This document shows positions 46,301 to 55,293 of a DNA stretch of 64,000 nucleotides, one piece after another. This stretch comes from Desulfobacteraceae bacterium (GTDB lineage Bacteria > Desulfobacterota > Desulfobacteria > Desulfobacterales > Desulfosalsimonadaceae). The translations under genes and the position numbers were made by a program. Under the pieces are notes generated by a model. That model made no database searches and had not been told where the DNA came from. It saw only the letters and a program-made list of their open reading frames with translations. Every line of letters starts with the position of its first letter. Within the stretch, counting starts at the first letter, position 1. The stretch covers positions 1 to 64,000 of the forward strand of contig JAABTJ010000006.1 of the NCBI GenBank assembly GCA_011389935.1, given 5' to 3'.

Positions 46301-47610
46301 TGGAGATGGACGAACACGGTTCGAGCGTCGGGTATGAAACCCGGATTGAGGCCGCGGTGCGATCCTTCCGGAACCATGCCGGAACCGAAGCGGCGGGCCG
46401 GCCGGATCCGGCGCGGATCAATCCGGTCAAGGCCGGATCCATGTCCGGCAGGACCGTCGTGTTCCCCAACTGGGATCCCATCACCTGCCGCCTGCTCGTT
46501 GCCAACCTGCAGCGGGAGGGGCTCGACATACAGTTGATGAGTGATAACGAAGGGGCGATCCGGCGCAGCATGCGCCTGAACAGCGGGCAGTGCATCCCGA
46601 TCAATGCCATTGCCCAGGAGTTCGTGGAGCATGTGCGGGGAAATGCGTTGGACCCGGAAAAGGCCGTTCTCTGGATGGCCTATGCGGAGATTGCCTGCAA
46701 TATTCGTCTGTATCCGTACAAGTTAAAGGAGATGATCGCTTCATTCGGCGGCGGCATGGAAAAGGCGGGGGTTTACAGCGGCGCCATCGGTTTTACGGAT
46801 GTGTCAATAAAAGCGGCCATGAACGGCTATTTCGCGTACATGTTCGGCGGGATGCTCAGAAAGATGGGATGTCGCATCCGGCCGTATGAAAAAAATTTCG
46901 GTGAGACGGACCGGGTCATCGAATCATCGATCCGGATCATGGAAGAGGCGTTTCTGGGGAAGCGGGACAAGGAGGCCGCCGTCATCGAAGTGGTGGAAAA
47001 ATTTGCCGCCGTTGAAACCCGCCCCGGCAAACGTCCCAGCGTCGCCATATTCGGGGACCTCTATGTCAGGGACAACCCGGTGTTCAACCAGGGCCTTGTT
47101 GCATTTATCGAAGCCAACGGCGGAGAGGCGATTACTACTCCGTATACCGATTATGCCAAAATGATCGCACCGTCGTATTTCAGGAAATGGTTTACCGAGG
47201 GGAAGTATGTGAGTCTCCTTGTCAACCGGACCCTGCTGGCGACCATGGTGCATCAGGAAAAATCGTATTACCGGCATTTCCGGAAGATCCTGAACGAGCC
47301 GGAGCCGTTATATACCGTGCCGCCGGAAAACATTCTCTCCGAATTCAACGTCATATCGGAAAACACCGGTGAATCCATGGACAACCTGCTGAAGATCTAC
47401 TACATCAAAAAAATTCATCCCGGCGTATCGCTGTTTGTCCAGACCAGCCCGTCGTTCTGCTGCCCCTCGCTGGTCACGGAAGCCATGGCCAAAACCATAG
47501 AGAACCGCATCGGTGTGCCTGTCGTTTCCATTACCTATGACGGCACGGGGGGCGACAAGAACCGGAAAATCATCCCTTACCTGGCGTTTACTCCCGAGCG
47601 CCCGACGTAA
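43399..47610 (+). CDS. Giant acyl-CoA dehydratase activase-like protein (two BadF/BcrA ATPase domains + DUF2229 region)
   Basis: The 1403-residue protein begins with two ATPase modules of the BadF/BadG/BcrA/BcrD/HgdC type: LGIDVGSVSVG at about residue 13 and LGIDIGSTSTKAVW at about 335. Each has both cluster cysteines: Cys128 (CAAGTGSF) and Cys169 (SRCAVF) in the first, Cys463 (CAAGTGSF) and Cys501 (DRCTVF) in the second. A CQLCTNHC motif follows at about 616, then a DUF2229-like region (about 660-900) and a long C-terminal region. Classical activases are ~260-residue homodimers sharing one [4Fe-4S]; here the pair is covalent. They inject electrons with ATP hydrolysis into dehydratases or reductases. 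The client is unknown. Confidence 0.88.
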   Translation: MNATSVSDSHLVLGIDVGSVSVGMVVMTAGKKVLRRFYEFHRGDIANTIERLLETIETDRIAAVAATDQTPGLIRADFRCDDRVAVICAARHFNEKIGAVLHVGGEKFGMLFFDENGEYSGLKTNTSCAAGTGSFLDQQAGRLKLSGIAELAAIAAKNTGERPKIASRCAVFAKTDLIHAQQEGYSLPEICDGLCHGLAKNIANTVLKHEKPNTPLIFCGGVAKNRAVVGHIRTIVGAEPVVDDMAHLYGAFGAAARMIDETGASFGPRGDNRGILRTVDAEREYGHPPLALVRSQYPDFGANAASEYEASRNGISNRVEIDIYPGLDAGKHLAVYLGIDIGSTSTKAVWMTPEKRVLAGFYTRTAGRPVEAMCSLFQAMDDLAGNRSIDLQIMGAGTTGSGRKFVGAIAGADLVIDEITAHARAAVELNPDVDTIIEIGGQDSKFTTLKNGRVTFSIMNTVCAAGTGSFIEEQAEKLGVALTDYAKRTLQVASPIASDRCTVFMERDINYYLSRGYTVNEVLAAALHAVRENYLTKVAVESSIGEVVCFQGATAKNRALVAAFEQRLERPIHVSRYCHLAGAFGVALHLADERAQGSMFRGLDLYNTDIPVRSEVCQLCTNHCKITVAEMADGPVAYGFLCGRDYDTKRFVDNNASGFDLIRAHRKLFSAKNRVKEPSAVTVGIPSALYLYEDVSLWVDFFNRLGIRTFIGDTIAADAVKTGKEQAGAEFCAPMAAMHGQAVYLVDKVDFIFLPHYLDNTEKNANGRRQYCYYSQYAPSLIAGISERIADKRVAPVMKYLYSSFHMRLELYRATRRIDENSNFIEIMRAFDHARAGRETAAKQWRALFDTHFPDSNDISVVLLGRPYTVLDPAMNKKIPRLFGALGIKAFFQDMLSSRGENDSAIAPFLSELHWNYAADIMAAAETVAWIPGLYPVLMTSFNCSPDSFIRDVFQRLMEGAGKPYLILEMDEHGSSVGYETRIEAAVRSFRNHAGTEAAGRPDPARINPVKAGSMSGRTVVFPNWDPITCRLLVANLQREGLDIQLMSDNEGAIRRSMRLNSGQCIPINAIAQEFVEHVRGNALDPEKAVLWMAYAEIACNIRLYPYKLKEMIASFGGGMEKAGVYSGAIGFTDVSIKAAMNGYFAYMFGGMLRKMGCRIRPYEKNFGETDRVIESSIRIMEEAFLGKRDKEAAVIEVVEKFAAVETRPGKRPSVAIFGDLYVRDNPVFNQGLVAFIEANGGEAITTPYTDYAKMIAPSYFRKWFTEGKYVSLLVNRTLLATMVHQEKSYYRHFRKILNEPEPLYTVPPENILSEFNVISENTGESMDNLLKIYYIKKIHPGVSLFVQTSPSFCCPSLVTEAMAKTIENRIGVPVVSITYDGTGGDKNRKIIPYLAFTPERPT

Positions 47611-49465
47611 TTTCCTTTTTTACCTCCCCGCATCCGGGCATGGTTTCCGGCAGGTAGGGGTTTTGGATATCCGGTCGGTCGTTTATCCAGTTGGCGCCTT
47701 GACCGTCAAAGGCCATGGGGCAGAACTGCTGATAGAAATCCGTTTCGGCGCCCAGAGAGATGAGCGCTTCAAGCAGGATGTTGCTTAGAAAACGGAAATC
47801 GTTGCGAACCTGTTCGAGAGACTCCCCGTCTTCGATTGGCGCCGCGTGGGCTTCGAGATTTTGGTAAAATTCCATCCATGCCAAATGGGCCTCTCCTGAC
47901 ATGCGATGCTCGCCGATGGATGCCAGGGTTTGCATAAAATTTTTGCCGGCCTCCCTGGCCTTCTGCAGGTCGGATTCAAACAGGGCTTCATGTATATTCA
48001 GGTAGTTATGAATAAGCCCGGTAAAGTCGGCCCTGAAATTGTCGCTGACTTTCTGCTGGATATCGGAAGGCCCTGTTTTATCCATATCCATTTCACCCAT
48101 ATCCATATCCTCATGGCTATCGGCATTATCGTCATCCATACCGGAATCCCCGTCCATGCCATGGTCGTGAACCGGCACTACCCCCCTGCCGGGTTCCCGG
48201 TTCATCATGGAGAGCCGGTCTGCCAGCTGGAATTCGCTGTCCACGCGGAAGACGCCGTGGGAAACCACTGCTTCGCCTTCTTCAACCCCTTCTGTAATCA
48301 CCCGGAAGTCGCCGCTTTCCGGCCCGAGGGTGACTTCTCTGGCTTCGAATCGCGGTTGCTCCCCGTCCGTGTCCATGACAAACAATATGGAGCGGGGCCC
48401 GGTCCAGAGCACTGCACTGGCAGGCACCATGAGCTGCGCTCCGGCCATTCGGGCCGAAACTGCACCATGTGCAAGCATTTCGGGCTTTAATCGCCCGCCG
48501 GGGTTTTCAATGTCCGCGCGCACGTTGACGGTCCGGCTATTTGGGTCGACAACCGGATCGATATAGTCGATTGTTGCCTCGTACGTTTTTCCCGGCTGTC
48601 CGCGCAGTTGAAATTCCACGGTATCGCCGGTGGATATCCATTCGATATCCGACTCGTAGGCCTCGAAAACCGCCCATAGACGGGAAAGGTCAGCCGTTTC
48701 GAACAGGATGGTGCCTTCTTCCACGTGCTGTTCCATGGATATGTTTTTTGTAAGAACGAACCCGTCGACCGGGGAGAGGATTTCAAGATCGGCTTGCACT
48801 TCTCCCTGCTGCTCGATATTGCGTATCTGCGTATCGCTTAATTCCCAGCGGCGCAGTTTTTCCCGGGCCGATTCCACCATTCGGGGGGACCGGTCCGCTC
48901 GCTTTGCCGCTTCGAGCAGTTCCCGCTGGGCCCCAATGAGTTCCGGGGAGTAGATGGTTGCCATGGGCTGCCCCTTTCGAATGGGTGCTCCCGTGAAATC
49001 AACGTGCAGGGTTCGTATGCGCCCCGCAAAGTGCGCCGTTACGTTGGTGACCTGCCGTTCGTCGACCTTGATCCGGCCGGGAAGCCGGATGATTTTTTCC
49101 GGTATATCGCGTACAACGGGGGTGGTACGGATCCTGGCCAGCTGCATTGCCGCCTCGGACATGATCATGGTGAACGCGTCCTTTTTTTCGTCTTTTTCCG
49201 CGTATGCGGGGATAAGGTCCATCCCGCAAATCGGGCAGGAGCCCGGTTCGTCGGCGCGCACCGACGGATGCATCGAGCAGGTCCAGTATTCGATGCCGTC
49301 ATTTTCTTCTCCGGCGTCCTGGTGCTCGGCGTGTTCTGCAGTTGCCCCGGTTTCCCGGTCGTGTGAGGGTACACCGTTGGAAAAAAGGAGGTATCCGGCG
49401 AGCAGTCCGGCAAGAACGAGTGCTGCGCCTCCAAACCATTTGTTAATACGAATCGTTCTCATCAT
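47588..49465 (-). CDS. cusB: CusB-like periplasmic adaptor of heavy-metal RND efflux system
   Basis: This is the membrane-fusion subunit of a tripartite Cu/Ag-type efflux pump. The N-terminal anchor GGAALVLAGLLAGYLLFS is followed by a heavy-metal-binding domain (YWTCSMHPSVRADEPGSCPI then CGMDL). The HlyD-type barrel-sandwich and beta-barrel domains come next, then a Met/His/Asp-rich linker (HDHGMDGDSGMDDD). The C-terminal DUF3347-like domain ends with FCPMAFDGQGANWIND and GCGEVKK, a metal-chaperone-like module. Three separate metal-binding segments in one adaptor is rich for the family. It ends tail to tail with the activase gene, overlapping it by 23 bp, and is the last gene of cusA-cusC-cusB. 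Confidence 0.92.
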   Translation of the reverse strand: MMRTIRINKWFGGAALVLAGLLAGYLLFSNGVPSHDRETGATAEHAEHQDAGEENDGIEYWTCSMHPSVRADEPGSCPICGMDLIPAYAEKDEKKDAFTMIMSEAAMQLARIRTTPVVRDIPEKIIRLPGRIKVDERQVTNVTAHFAGRIRTLHVDFTGAPIRKGQPMATIYSPELIGAQRELLEAAKRADRSPRMVESAREKLRRWELSDTQIRNIEQQGEVQADLEILSPVDGFVLTKNISMEQHVEEGTILFETADLSRLWAVFEAYESDIEWISTGDTVEFQLRGQPGKTYEATIDYIDPVVDPNSRTVNVRADIENPGGRLKPEMLAHGAVSARMAGAQLMVPASAVLWTGPRSILFVMDTDGEQPRFEAREVTLGPESGDFRVITEGVEEGEAVVSHGVFRVDSEFQLADRLSMMNREPGRGVVPVHDHGMDGDSGMDDDNADSHEDMDMGEMDMDKTGPSDIQQKVSDNFRADFTGLIHNYLNIHEALFESDLQKAREAGKNFMQTLASIGEHRMSGEAHLAWMEFYQNLEAHAAPIEDGESLEQVRNDFRFLSNILLEALISLGAETDFYQQFCPMAFDGQGANWINDRPDIQNPYLPETMPGCGEVKKEITSGARE

Positions 49466-49542
49466 TTTCTTACTCTCTTTTTTTGTGGTGGCAATATGTT
49501 CCGGGCGATCTCCCCGGGGACTTCCGATTACCGGGATTGCCG

Positions 49543-50898
49543 CTATCGGCCCGGCGTGGCGGAATACAGATACTCGATCTGCACAACGGCCTTGTTCTGC
49601 ATCGCCAGGGCATTGATTCGTTCTATCTCCAGGTCGAGCAGTTCGCGTTGGACTTGGAGAAGCTCATCGAAGCGGACGTTGCCGGCGCCGTATTCCTCCT
49701 GTAAGACGTCAATCGCCTGCCGGGCTCTCGGTATCAGTTCCTCGTCTATCAGTTTGCGGTCCCGTTCGGATTCCCGCCAATCGACGAAGGCCTCCTCCAT
49801 CTGCCGCAGAAGCCTGTTTGCCAGCTCCTTTTTTTGATTCATTGCAGAGCGCTTTTCCTCCAGGGACTGGCGTATCTTTGCATCATAGCGGCTGCGGTAG
49901 AGGGGGATGCGGATGGACACCATGCCGACATACCCTTCCTTCGGATCCGGCATCATGGACATGGACGTAAAATCGCGCCCCATTACCTCAAGGCCGACCC
50001 CGATATCCGGACGACCCTCCAGGCGCGCGAGTTCTGTACGGTGCTCGGCTGCCTTTTCCCGGGCATCGAGGGCATCCAGGCCGGGGTTGTCTTCCCTGAT
50101 GCGAAAGGCGATTTCTTCTTTGGGAAAGGCGGGTTTGCGTTCAAAAAGATGGTCCGGAACCTTGATGTCCGCAGAGGCGTCCCTGTTGACCAGTTCATTG
50201 AACCTCGCCTTGTAGGCGTTTTTTCTGTCTTCGAAATGCTCGATACGCGTTTGCAGGCGCTGGTCCTCCATCTGTATTCTCAAAAGGTCTGCCGTGCCGG
50301 CCCGGGCGGTTTCGTAGCGGACCGATACGATGGATTCAAGATCGGAAACAAGCGCCCGGTGTTCACGGATGATTTCAACAGACAATAGTAGGGCCGTGTA
50401 ATCGAACCAGACCTTCTGGATATCGGCAGCAATTTTCGCCTGCCGGTCTTGCAGCGCGTGAAGCTGCCAGTCGGCCAGGGCGCTTTGTTCGTCTTGCCGT
50501 GTTTGTCTTGTGTTGTACCACGGGAACATCTGCATGGCGGACACGGAAAATCTTCCCAAAAAGGTCTCCGGGTCCTCCGGGTTGATGTAATAGGCAATAT
50601 TGACTTCCGGGTCCGGGAGTGCGCCCACCTGGGGGATCATTGCCCGGCGCGCCTGGTAGTCGCCTTCCAGGCTGCGCAGCTCCGGGTTGTTTTCCATGGC
50701 TTTCTCAAGGTAGGCCTCGATGATGGCAAGTTCATGCGGACGCGGGTTGTCCATAGTGCGCCAGCCTCCTGCGGATTCCGCCGCCGAAAGCGCGCTGGCG
50801 CCAGGCAGCAGCAGCAGTATGCAGGCTGCTGCAAAGAGGGCGGCCGGACGCAGCCGCATTGTGTGCGTTGTTTTCGTTTTTTTTACCGTTGTTTTCAT
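49543..50898 (-). CDS. cusC: TolC-family outer membrane factor of heavy-metal RND efflux system
   Basis: This is the outer-membrane channel subunit of a tripartite efflux pump. The chosen start at 50898 has AGGAG 9 nt upstream and gives a signal peptide (LFAAACILLLLPGASALSAA). The rest shows the two long helical OEP repeats (for example ELRSLEGDYQARRAMIPQVG and the later NPGLDALDAREKAAEHRTEL). The mature protein is ~430 residues. It lies between cusA and cusB; the spacing to cusA is 44 bp. Metal specificity comes from the neighbours. Confidence 0.9.
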   Translation of the reverse strand: MKTTVKKTKTTHTMRLRPAALFAAACILLLLPGASALSAAESAGGWRTMDNPRPHELAIIEAYLEKAMENNPELRSLEGDYQARRAMIPQVGALPDPEVNIAYYINPEDPETFLGRFSVSAMQMFPWYNTRQTRQDEQSALADWQLHALQDRQAKIAADIQKVWFDYTALLLSVEIIREHRALVSDLESIVSVRYETARAGTADLLRIQMEDQRLQTRIEHFEDRKNAYKARFNELVNRDASADIKVPDHLFERKPAFPKEEIAFRIREDNPGLDALDAREKAAEHRTELARLEGRPDIGVGLEVMGRDFTSMSMMPDPKEGYVGMVSIRIPLYRSRYDAKIRQSLEEKRSAMNQKKELANRLLRQMEEAFVDWRESERDRKLIDEELIPRARQAIDVLQEEYGAGNVRFDELLQVQRELLDLEIERINALAMQNKAVVQIEYLYSATPGR

Positions 50899-50942
50899 TC
50901 CAATTGGCTCCTGTTGGTTTGCCCGGGTTTTTTCCATGTATC

Positions 50943-53900
50943 TCAAAAGACTTTCGCGTCGCCGGGCCCGCCAAGGGATTTTTCCATGGCCCACGCGTAA
51001 AGTGCGGGTACCAGCAGAAGATTGATCAACTGCAGAAACATCCCGCCGAAAATCGGAACGGCCATGGGCATCATGATCTCCGAGCCTTTCCCCGGCGATG
51101 TGAGAATCGGCAGGAGCGCCAGCAGCGTGGTGCCGGTAGTCATCAGGCAGGGACGGACCCTCCGCAGTCCGGCTTCGATTGCGGTTTCGCGGACGGTTTC
51201 CACTGTGTGCGGCTTGATCTTGTCGAATTGCTGGTCAAGGTAGGTCGCCTGGACAACACCGTTGTCCACCGCAATGCCGAAAAGGGCAAGGAAGCCGACC
51301 CATACCGCAACGCTGATGTTTATCGGCCCCATTTGGAAAAGATCTCGTATATTTATGCCCAAAAGGGAAAAATTCATAAACCACTCCTGTCCGTACAGCC
51401 ACAGCATCACAAATCCGCCGGACCATGCCAGTGCGATTCCGGAAAATATGATCAGGGAGACGATGGTCGACCGAAACTGGAAATAGATCAGCAAAAAGAT
51501 AATCATCAAGGTGATGGGCACAATGACCATAAGCCTTTTGGATGCTCGTTTGTGATGCTGGAATTCCCCTTCGAAAACATAGCTGATTCCGTCCGGGATC
51601 GTAAGGGCCCGGCTCTTGATCCGCTCGTCAAGGTGGGCGCGCACGCGATTGACAATGTCTACCGCCGACTCCCCGCGGACATGGTCAAATGTGACATAGG
51701 CCGAAAGAAAGGTGTTTTCGCTTCGGATATTCATCGGGCCGGCTGTAAATTTGAAATCGGCAAGCTCTCCGAGCGGTATTTGGCTGCCGTCCGGGGAATT
51801 TACGAGTATGCGCGCCATTTTTTCGGGCGTATTGCGGTATTCGCGCGCATAGCGGACCCTTACAGGATAGCGTTCGCGGTTTTCAACGGTCGTTGTCAGT
51901 ACCCGGCCTCCGATAGCCGTGGATATGACATCCTGGACATCTGAAACGCCAAGTCCGTGCCGTGCAATGGCTTCCCGGTCGATATCGATTTCCAGGTACG
52001 GCTTGCCCACCACGCGGTCGGCAAAGACCGATGCCGGCCGGACGCCGTCAACATTGCGGATTTGCTCTTCCAGGTCGGTGGCAAACGCATCGATGCGCTC
52101 AAGGTCGGGTCCGCTGATGCGGACCCCCATGTTGGCCCGCATACCGGTCTGGAGCATGATAAGACGGGTTTCAATGGGCTGGAGCTGCGGCGCGGAAGTG
52201 ACGCCGGGCAGGTCCGCTGCGTTCACGATCTCATTCCATATGTCGTCTTCGCTTTGAATTTCGTCGCGCCATTGACGGAAGTATCTCCCCCTGCGATCCG
52301 GTATCAGTTCACCGTTCCCGGTCCGTTCAAAATTGCCCTCGTCATCGACCGCAAAGCGGATGCGCCTTCCCCTGTCGTCGGTCTTGTATTCCGACGTGTA
52401 GGTAATCACGTTTTCGAACATGGAAAGCGGGGCCGGATCGAGGGCGGATTCCACCCGCCCGATTTTTCCCACCACATTTTCCACCTCCGGGATGGATGCG
52501 ATGCGCATGTCCATATCCTGCATCATTTCAAGTGCTTCTTCAACGCCTGCATGGGGCATGGTCGTGGGCATGAGAAGAAAGGAGCCCTCGTCCAGGGTGG
52601 GCATAAATTCCGCGCCGAGCCCGGGAAACCGCTCACTCATCGCCTCCCACGGGCGGGTTTGCGTAATGTCGATTCCCGCCGTGTTCGCGGTGCGCGATAT
52701 AAAACGGAACATCGTGTCGTATCCCTGCCACACGGTCATCCCGAAAATAAATATGACCACGGGGAAAACCAGAAATTTTTTCCGGTGCAACAGGATTTTT
52801 GCCAGTATCCGCCTGTAATAATGCATAAACAGCAGGAAAAGGGAAAACAGAACCCCCACGATCAAAAGGATGAAGATCAGGCTTGCGCTTACCGGGTTTT
52901 GAGCGCCGAGCGGGAGCCATGTGCCGGCCAGCAGCCATCCGACGGAAAGGATGATGATGGCATTGTTGACGTATGACGATAGCGGGGCATACCTTTTGAA
53001 CCGAGTGGCCGCCAGGTTGCTGATGCCCAGAAAAACAAGCGCCAGTCCGGCCCACGCGATGTAAAAAGCGGCGATACAGATGCCACCGGCGACCAGGGCG
53101 AAATACCAGAACAGCCGCCATCGCAGTCGCCGGATCCTCGTTGTGAAAAGCACATGGGCAAATGCAGGGATCAGGGTCACCACGATAATCAGGGCCGAAA
53201 TCAGGATAAAGGTTTTGGTGAATGCCAGCGGGCCGAACAGCCGGCCTTCCTGGGCTTCCAGCATGAAGATGGGCAGAAAACTGACGATGGTGGTCATCAG
53301 CGCGGTGACGATGGCCGGACTCACTTCGGATGCGGCGTGATAAATGACCTCGATGGGCTTTTCCTCCGGCCATGCCTTATCGAGGTGCCGAAGCATGTTT
53401 TCGGTTAAAATGATGCCCATGTCCACCACGGTGCCGATGGATATGGCAATGCCGGCCAGGGCGACCACGTTGGCAGCCACGCCGACGTATTTCATCAGGA
53501 TAAAGCTCATGAGCACGGCCAGGGGGAGGAGCGCGGAAATCAGCAAAGACGTTCGAAGGTGCATTACCATGATGATAATGACCAGTATGGTGATCAGAAT
53601 CTGCAGGGTAAGCGCTTCTTCAAGCGTTCCAAGGGTTTCATAGATAAGCCCGGTTCGATCATAGAAAGGGGCGATGGTCACCTGGGAGGACGTGCCGTCG
53701 GCAAGCGCTTTTTGGGGAAGCCCGGGGGCGATATTTTTTATCTGGGCCTTGATGTTTCCAATGACTTCAAGGGGGTTTTCGCCGTAGCGGGCCACCACAA
53801 CGCCGCCGACGGCTTCGGCGCCGGCCTTGTCCAGCGCCCCGCGGCGCTGGGCCGGTCCCAGGCTTACTTCTGCCACATCATCGATGCGAATGGGCACATT

Positions 53901-54818
53901 GTCGACAACGGCAACCACGCTCTTTTCGATGTCCTCAATTCCCGTGATATAGCCCAGTCCCCGGACCACGTATTCCGCGCGGTTCATTTCAATGGTGCGG
54001 GCGCCGATTTCCCTGTTGCTTTTGCGCACGGCATTTGCAATCTGCATTACGGAAACGCCGGCTTCAGTCATGGCATCGGGGTCTATGTCGACTTGGTATT
54101 CCTTGACATGCCCCCCGATGCTGGCAACCTCCGCCACCCCTTTTACGGAGGAAAGCGCATAGCGAACCTGGAAATCCTGGATCGAGCGGAGCTCATGGGG
54201 ATCCCAGCCTCCGGTCGGATTGCCGTCAGGATCCATTGGTTCCAGGGTGTACCAGAAAATCTGCCCCAGGGCCGTTGCATCCGGGCCCAACGCCGGCTGC
54301 ACGCCCGCCGGCAGAAGCCCGCCGGGAAGGGAATTCAGCTTTTCGAGAATCCGTGCACGGCTCCAGTAGAAGGCCACATCTTCCTCAAAGATGATATTGA
54401 TGCTTGAAAACCCGAACATGGAGTTGCTGCGGACGGTTTTTACGCCGGGAATGCCTAACAGTTCGGTAGTCAGGGGATACGTGATCTGGTCTTCGATATC
54501 CTGCGGCGACTGCCCCTCCCACTGGGTGAAAACGATCTGCTGGTTGTCGCCGATGTCCGGTATGGCATCGGCGGGTACCGGGTCGCGCGGAACAAGGGGG
54601 ATGTCCCAGTCGAAAGGCGCCGTTGACATACCCCATATGGCCATGGTCAGAAAAAGGAGAACGGCGATCAGTTTGTTTTCCAGAAAAAATTTTATTATAT
54701 GGTTGATAATAATGGTTTTTCCTTTTTGTTTGAGAGTTGTGACGGCACCGCGGCCGGAATGAAAACAATATTGCCCGGCCCTTCCGGAGCGCCGCGGCGA
54801 TATAGCAAAGTGGTTCAT
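50943..54818 (-). CDS. cusA: CusA-like heavy-metal RND transporter (enlarged)
   Basis: This is an inner-membrane proton-driven exporter. The family block INHIIKFFLENKLIAVLL opens the transporter, followed by WEGQSPQDIEDQITYPLTTE and the TM4 proton-relay motif SIGTVVDMGIILTEN. At up to 1291 residues it exceeds the usual ~1040. One extra segment is an inserted hydrophobic region around residues 575-690 with about four or five added membrane helices; another lies in the periplasmic domain near residue 790-870. The start is uncertain: ATG at 54818 has AGGA 11 nt upstream but gives an unusual 36-residue lead, and the expected family start falls on ATT codons at 54713/54710 after AAGGA. It is the first gene of cusA-cusC-cusB, divergent from arsR-hgcAB. 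Confidence 0.9.
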   Translation of the reverse strand: MNHFAISPRRSGRAGQYCFHSGRGAVTTLKQKGKTIIINHIIKFFLENKLIAVLLFLTMAIWGMSTAPFDWDIPLVPRDPVPADAIPDIGDNQQIVFTQWEGQSPQDIEDQITYPLTTELLGIPGVKTVRSNSMFGFSSINIIFEEDVAFYWSRARILEKLNSLPGGLLPAGVQPALGPDATALGQIFWYTLEPMDPDGNPTGGWDPHELRSIQDFQVRYALSSVKGVAEVASIGGHVKEYQVDIDPDAMTEAGVSVMQIANAVRKSNREIGARTIEMNRAEYVVRGLGYITGIEDIEKSVVAVVDNVPIRIDDVAEVSLGPAQRRGALDKAGAEAVGGVVVARYGENPLEVIGNIKAQIKNIAPGLPQKALADGTSSQVTIAPFYDRTGLIYETLGTLEEALTLQILITILVIIIMVMHLRTSLLISALLPLAVLMSFILMKYVGVAANVVALAGIAISIGTVVDMGIILTENMLRHLDKAWPEEKPIEVIYHAASEVSPAIVTALMTTIVSFLPIFMLEAQEGRLFGPLAFTKTFILISALIIVVTLIPAFAHVLFTTRIRRLRWRLFWYFALVAGGICIAAFYIAWAGLALVFLGISNLAATRFKRYAPLSSYVNNAIIILSVGWLLAGTWLPLGAQNPVSASLIFILLIVGVLFSLFLLFMHYYRRILAKILLHRKKFLVFPVVIFIFGMTVWQGYDTMFRFISRTANTAGIDITQTRPWEAMSERFPGLGAEFMPTLDEGSFLLMPTTMPHAGVEEALEMMQDMDMRIASIPEVENVVGKIGRVESALDPAPLSMFENVITYTSEYKTDDRGRRIRFAVDDEGNFERTGNGELIPDRRGRYFRQWRDEIQSEDDIWNEIVNAADLPGVTSAPQLQPIETRLIMLQTGMRANMGVRISGPDLERIDAFATDLEEQIRNVDGVRPASVFADRVVGKPYLEIDIDREAIARHGLGVSDVQDVISTAIGGRVLTTTVENRERYPVRVRYAREYRNTPEKMARILVNSPDGSQIPLGELADFKFTAGPMNIRSENTFLSAYVTFDHVRGESAVDIVNRVRAHLDERIKSRALTIPDGISYVFEGEFQHHKRASKRLMVIVPITLMIIFLLIYFQFRSTIVSLIIFSGIALAWSGGFVMLWLYGQEWFMNFSLLGINIRDLFQMGPINISVAVWVGFLALFGIAVDNGVVQATYLDQQFDKIKPHTVETVRETAIEAGLRRVRPCLMTTGTTLLALLPILTSPGKGSEIMMPMAVPIFGGMFLQLINLLLVPALYAWAMEKSLGGPGDAKVF

Positions 54819-54928
54819 AAAAAATTAGTTCCTGTAAACGGTGTTTGCAACTTTTTTGCCGGGTTCCTCGGCTTTTTACAAGACCGGCGAAACCACTTGA
54901 TGCTTCGGGGTTGGGTTTGATTTTTTTA

Positions 54929-54980
54929 TTGACACCTTACTTTTAATATCGTATATCGTCGATTAACGATTAATATCGCG
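54929..54980 (+). promoter_or_regulatory. Probable arsR-hgcAB promoter and operator
   Basis: TTGACA at 54929-54934, a 17-bp spacer and TATATC at 54952-54957 form a sigma-70-type promoter. It is followed by overlapping near-inverted repeats of the type ATATCGTCGATTAACGAT up to 54980, just ahead of the arsR start. ArsR-family repressors bind such A+T-rich inverted repeats over or just after -10, so this would suit autoregulation. The binding itself is inferred. Confidence 0.55.
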
Positions 54981-55002
54981 ATGAAGAAAAAGGCCTGGCA
55001 AT

Positions 55003-55293
55003 ATGACAGACAATAATTATACGGCGCTCGATGCGGAAACGTTTGCCGGCATCTGCCGTGCCCTGGGGCACCCGGCGCGGGTGAAGATCGTTTCTCATCT
55101 GCTGGAGAACAATGTCTGCATCTGCGGACGGATCGTGGAGATCCTCCCCCTTGCCCAGTCAACGGTCAGTCAGCATCTCAAAATTTTAAAACAAAGCGGC
55201 CTGGTCACGGGCATTGTGGACGGCGCCCGTTCATGCTACTGCATTGACCGAAAGCTGCTTAAACGATTCAAAAAAATGGTTGAGGATTTATGA
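55003..55293 (+). CDS. ArsR/SmtB-family metalloregulator of the hgcAB operon
   Basis: This is a 96-residue winged-helix repressor. The DNA-recognition helix region is LPLAQSTVSQHLKILKQSGLV. A Cys-x-Cys pair NVCICGRIV lies in helix 3, the typical alpha3 soft-metal or arsenite sensing site of ArsR-type proteins. The start codon follows AAAAAGG. Its stop overlaps the hgcA start as ATGA, so regulator and mercury-methylation gene are translationally coupled. The natural inducer could be As(III), Hg(II) or another soft metal; sequence alone cannot decide. ArsR genes next to hgcA are known in other methylators. Confidence 0.92.
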   Translation: MTDNNYTALDAETFAGICRALGHPARVKIVSHLLENNVCICGRIVEILPLAQSTVSQHLKILKQSGLVTGIVDGARSCYCIDRKLLKRFKKMVEDL

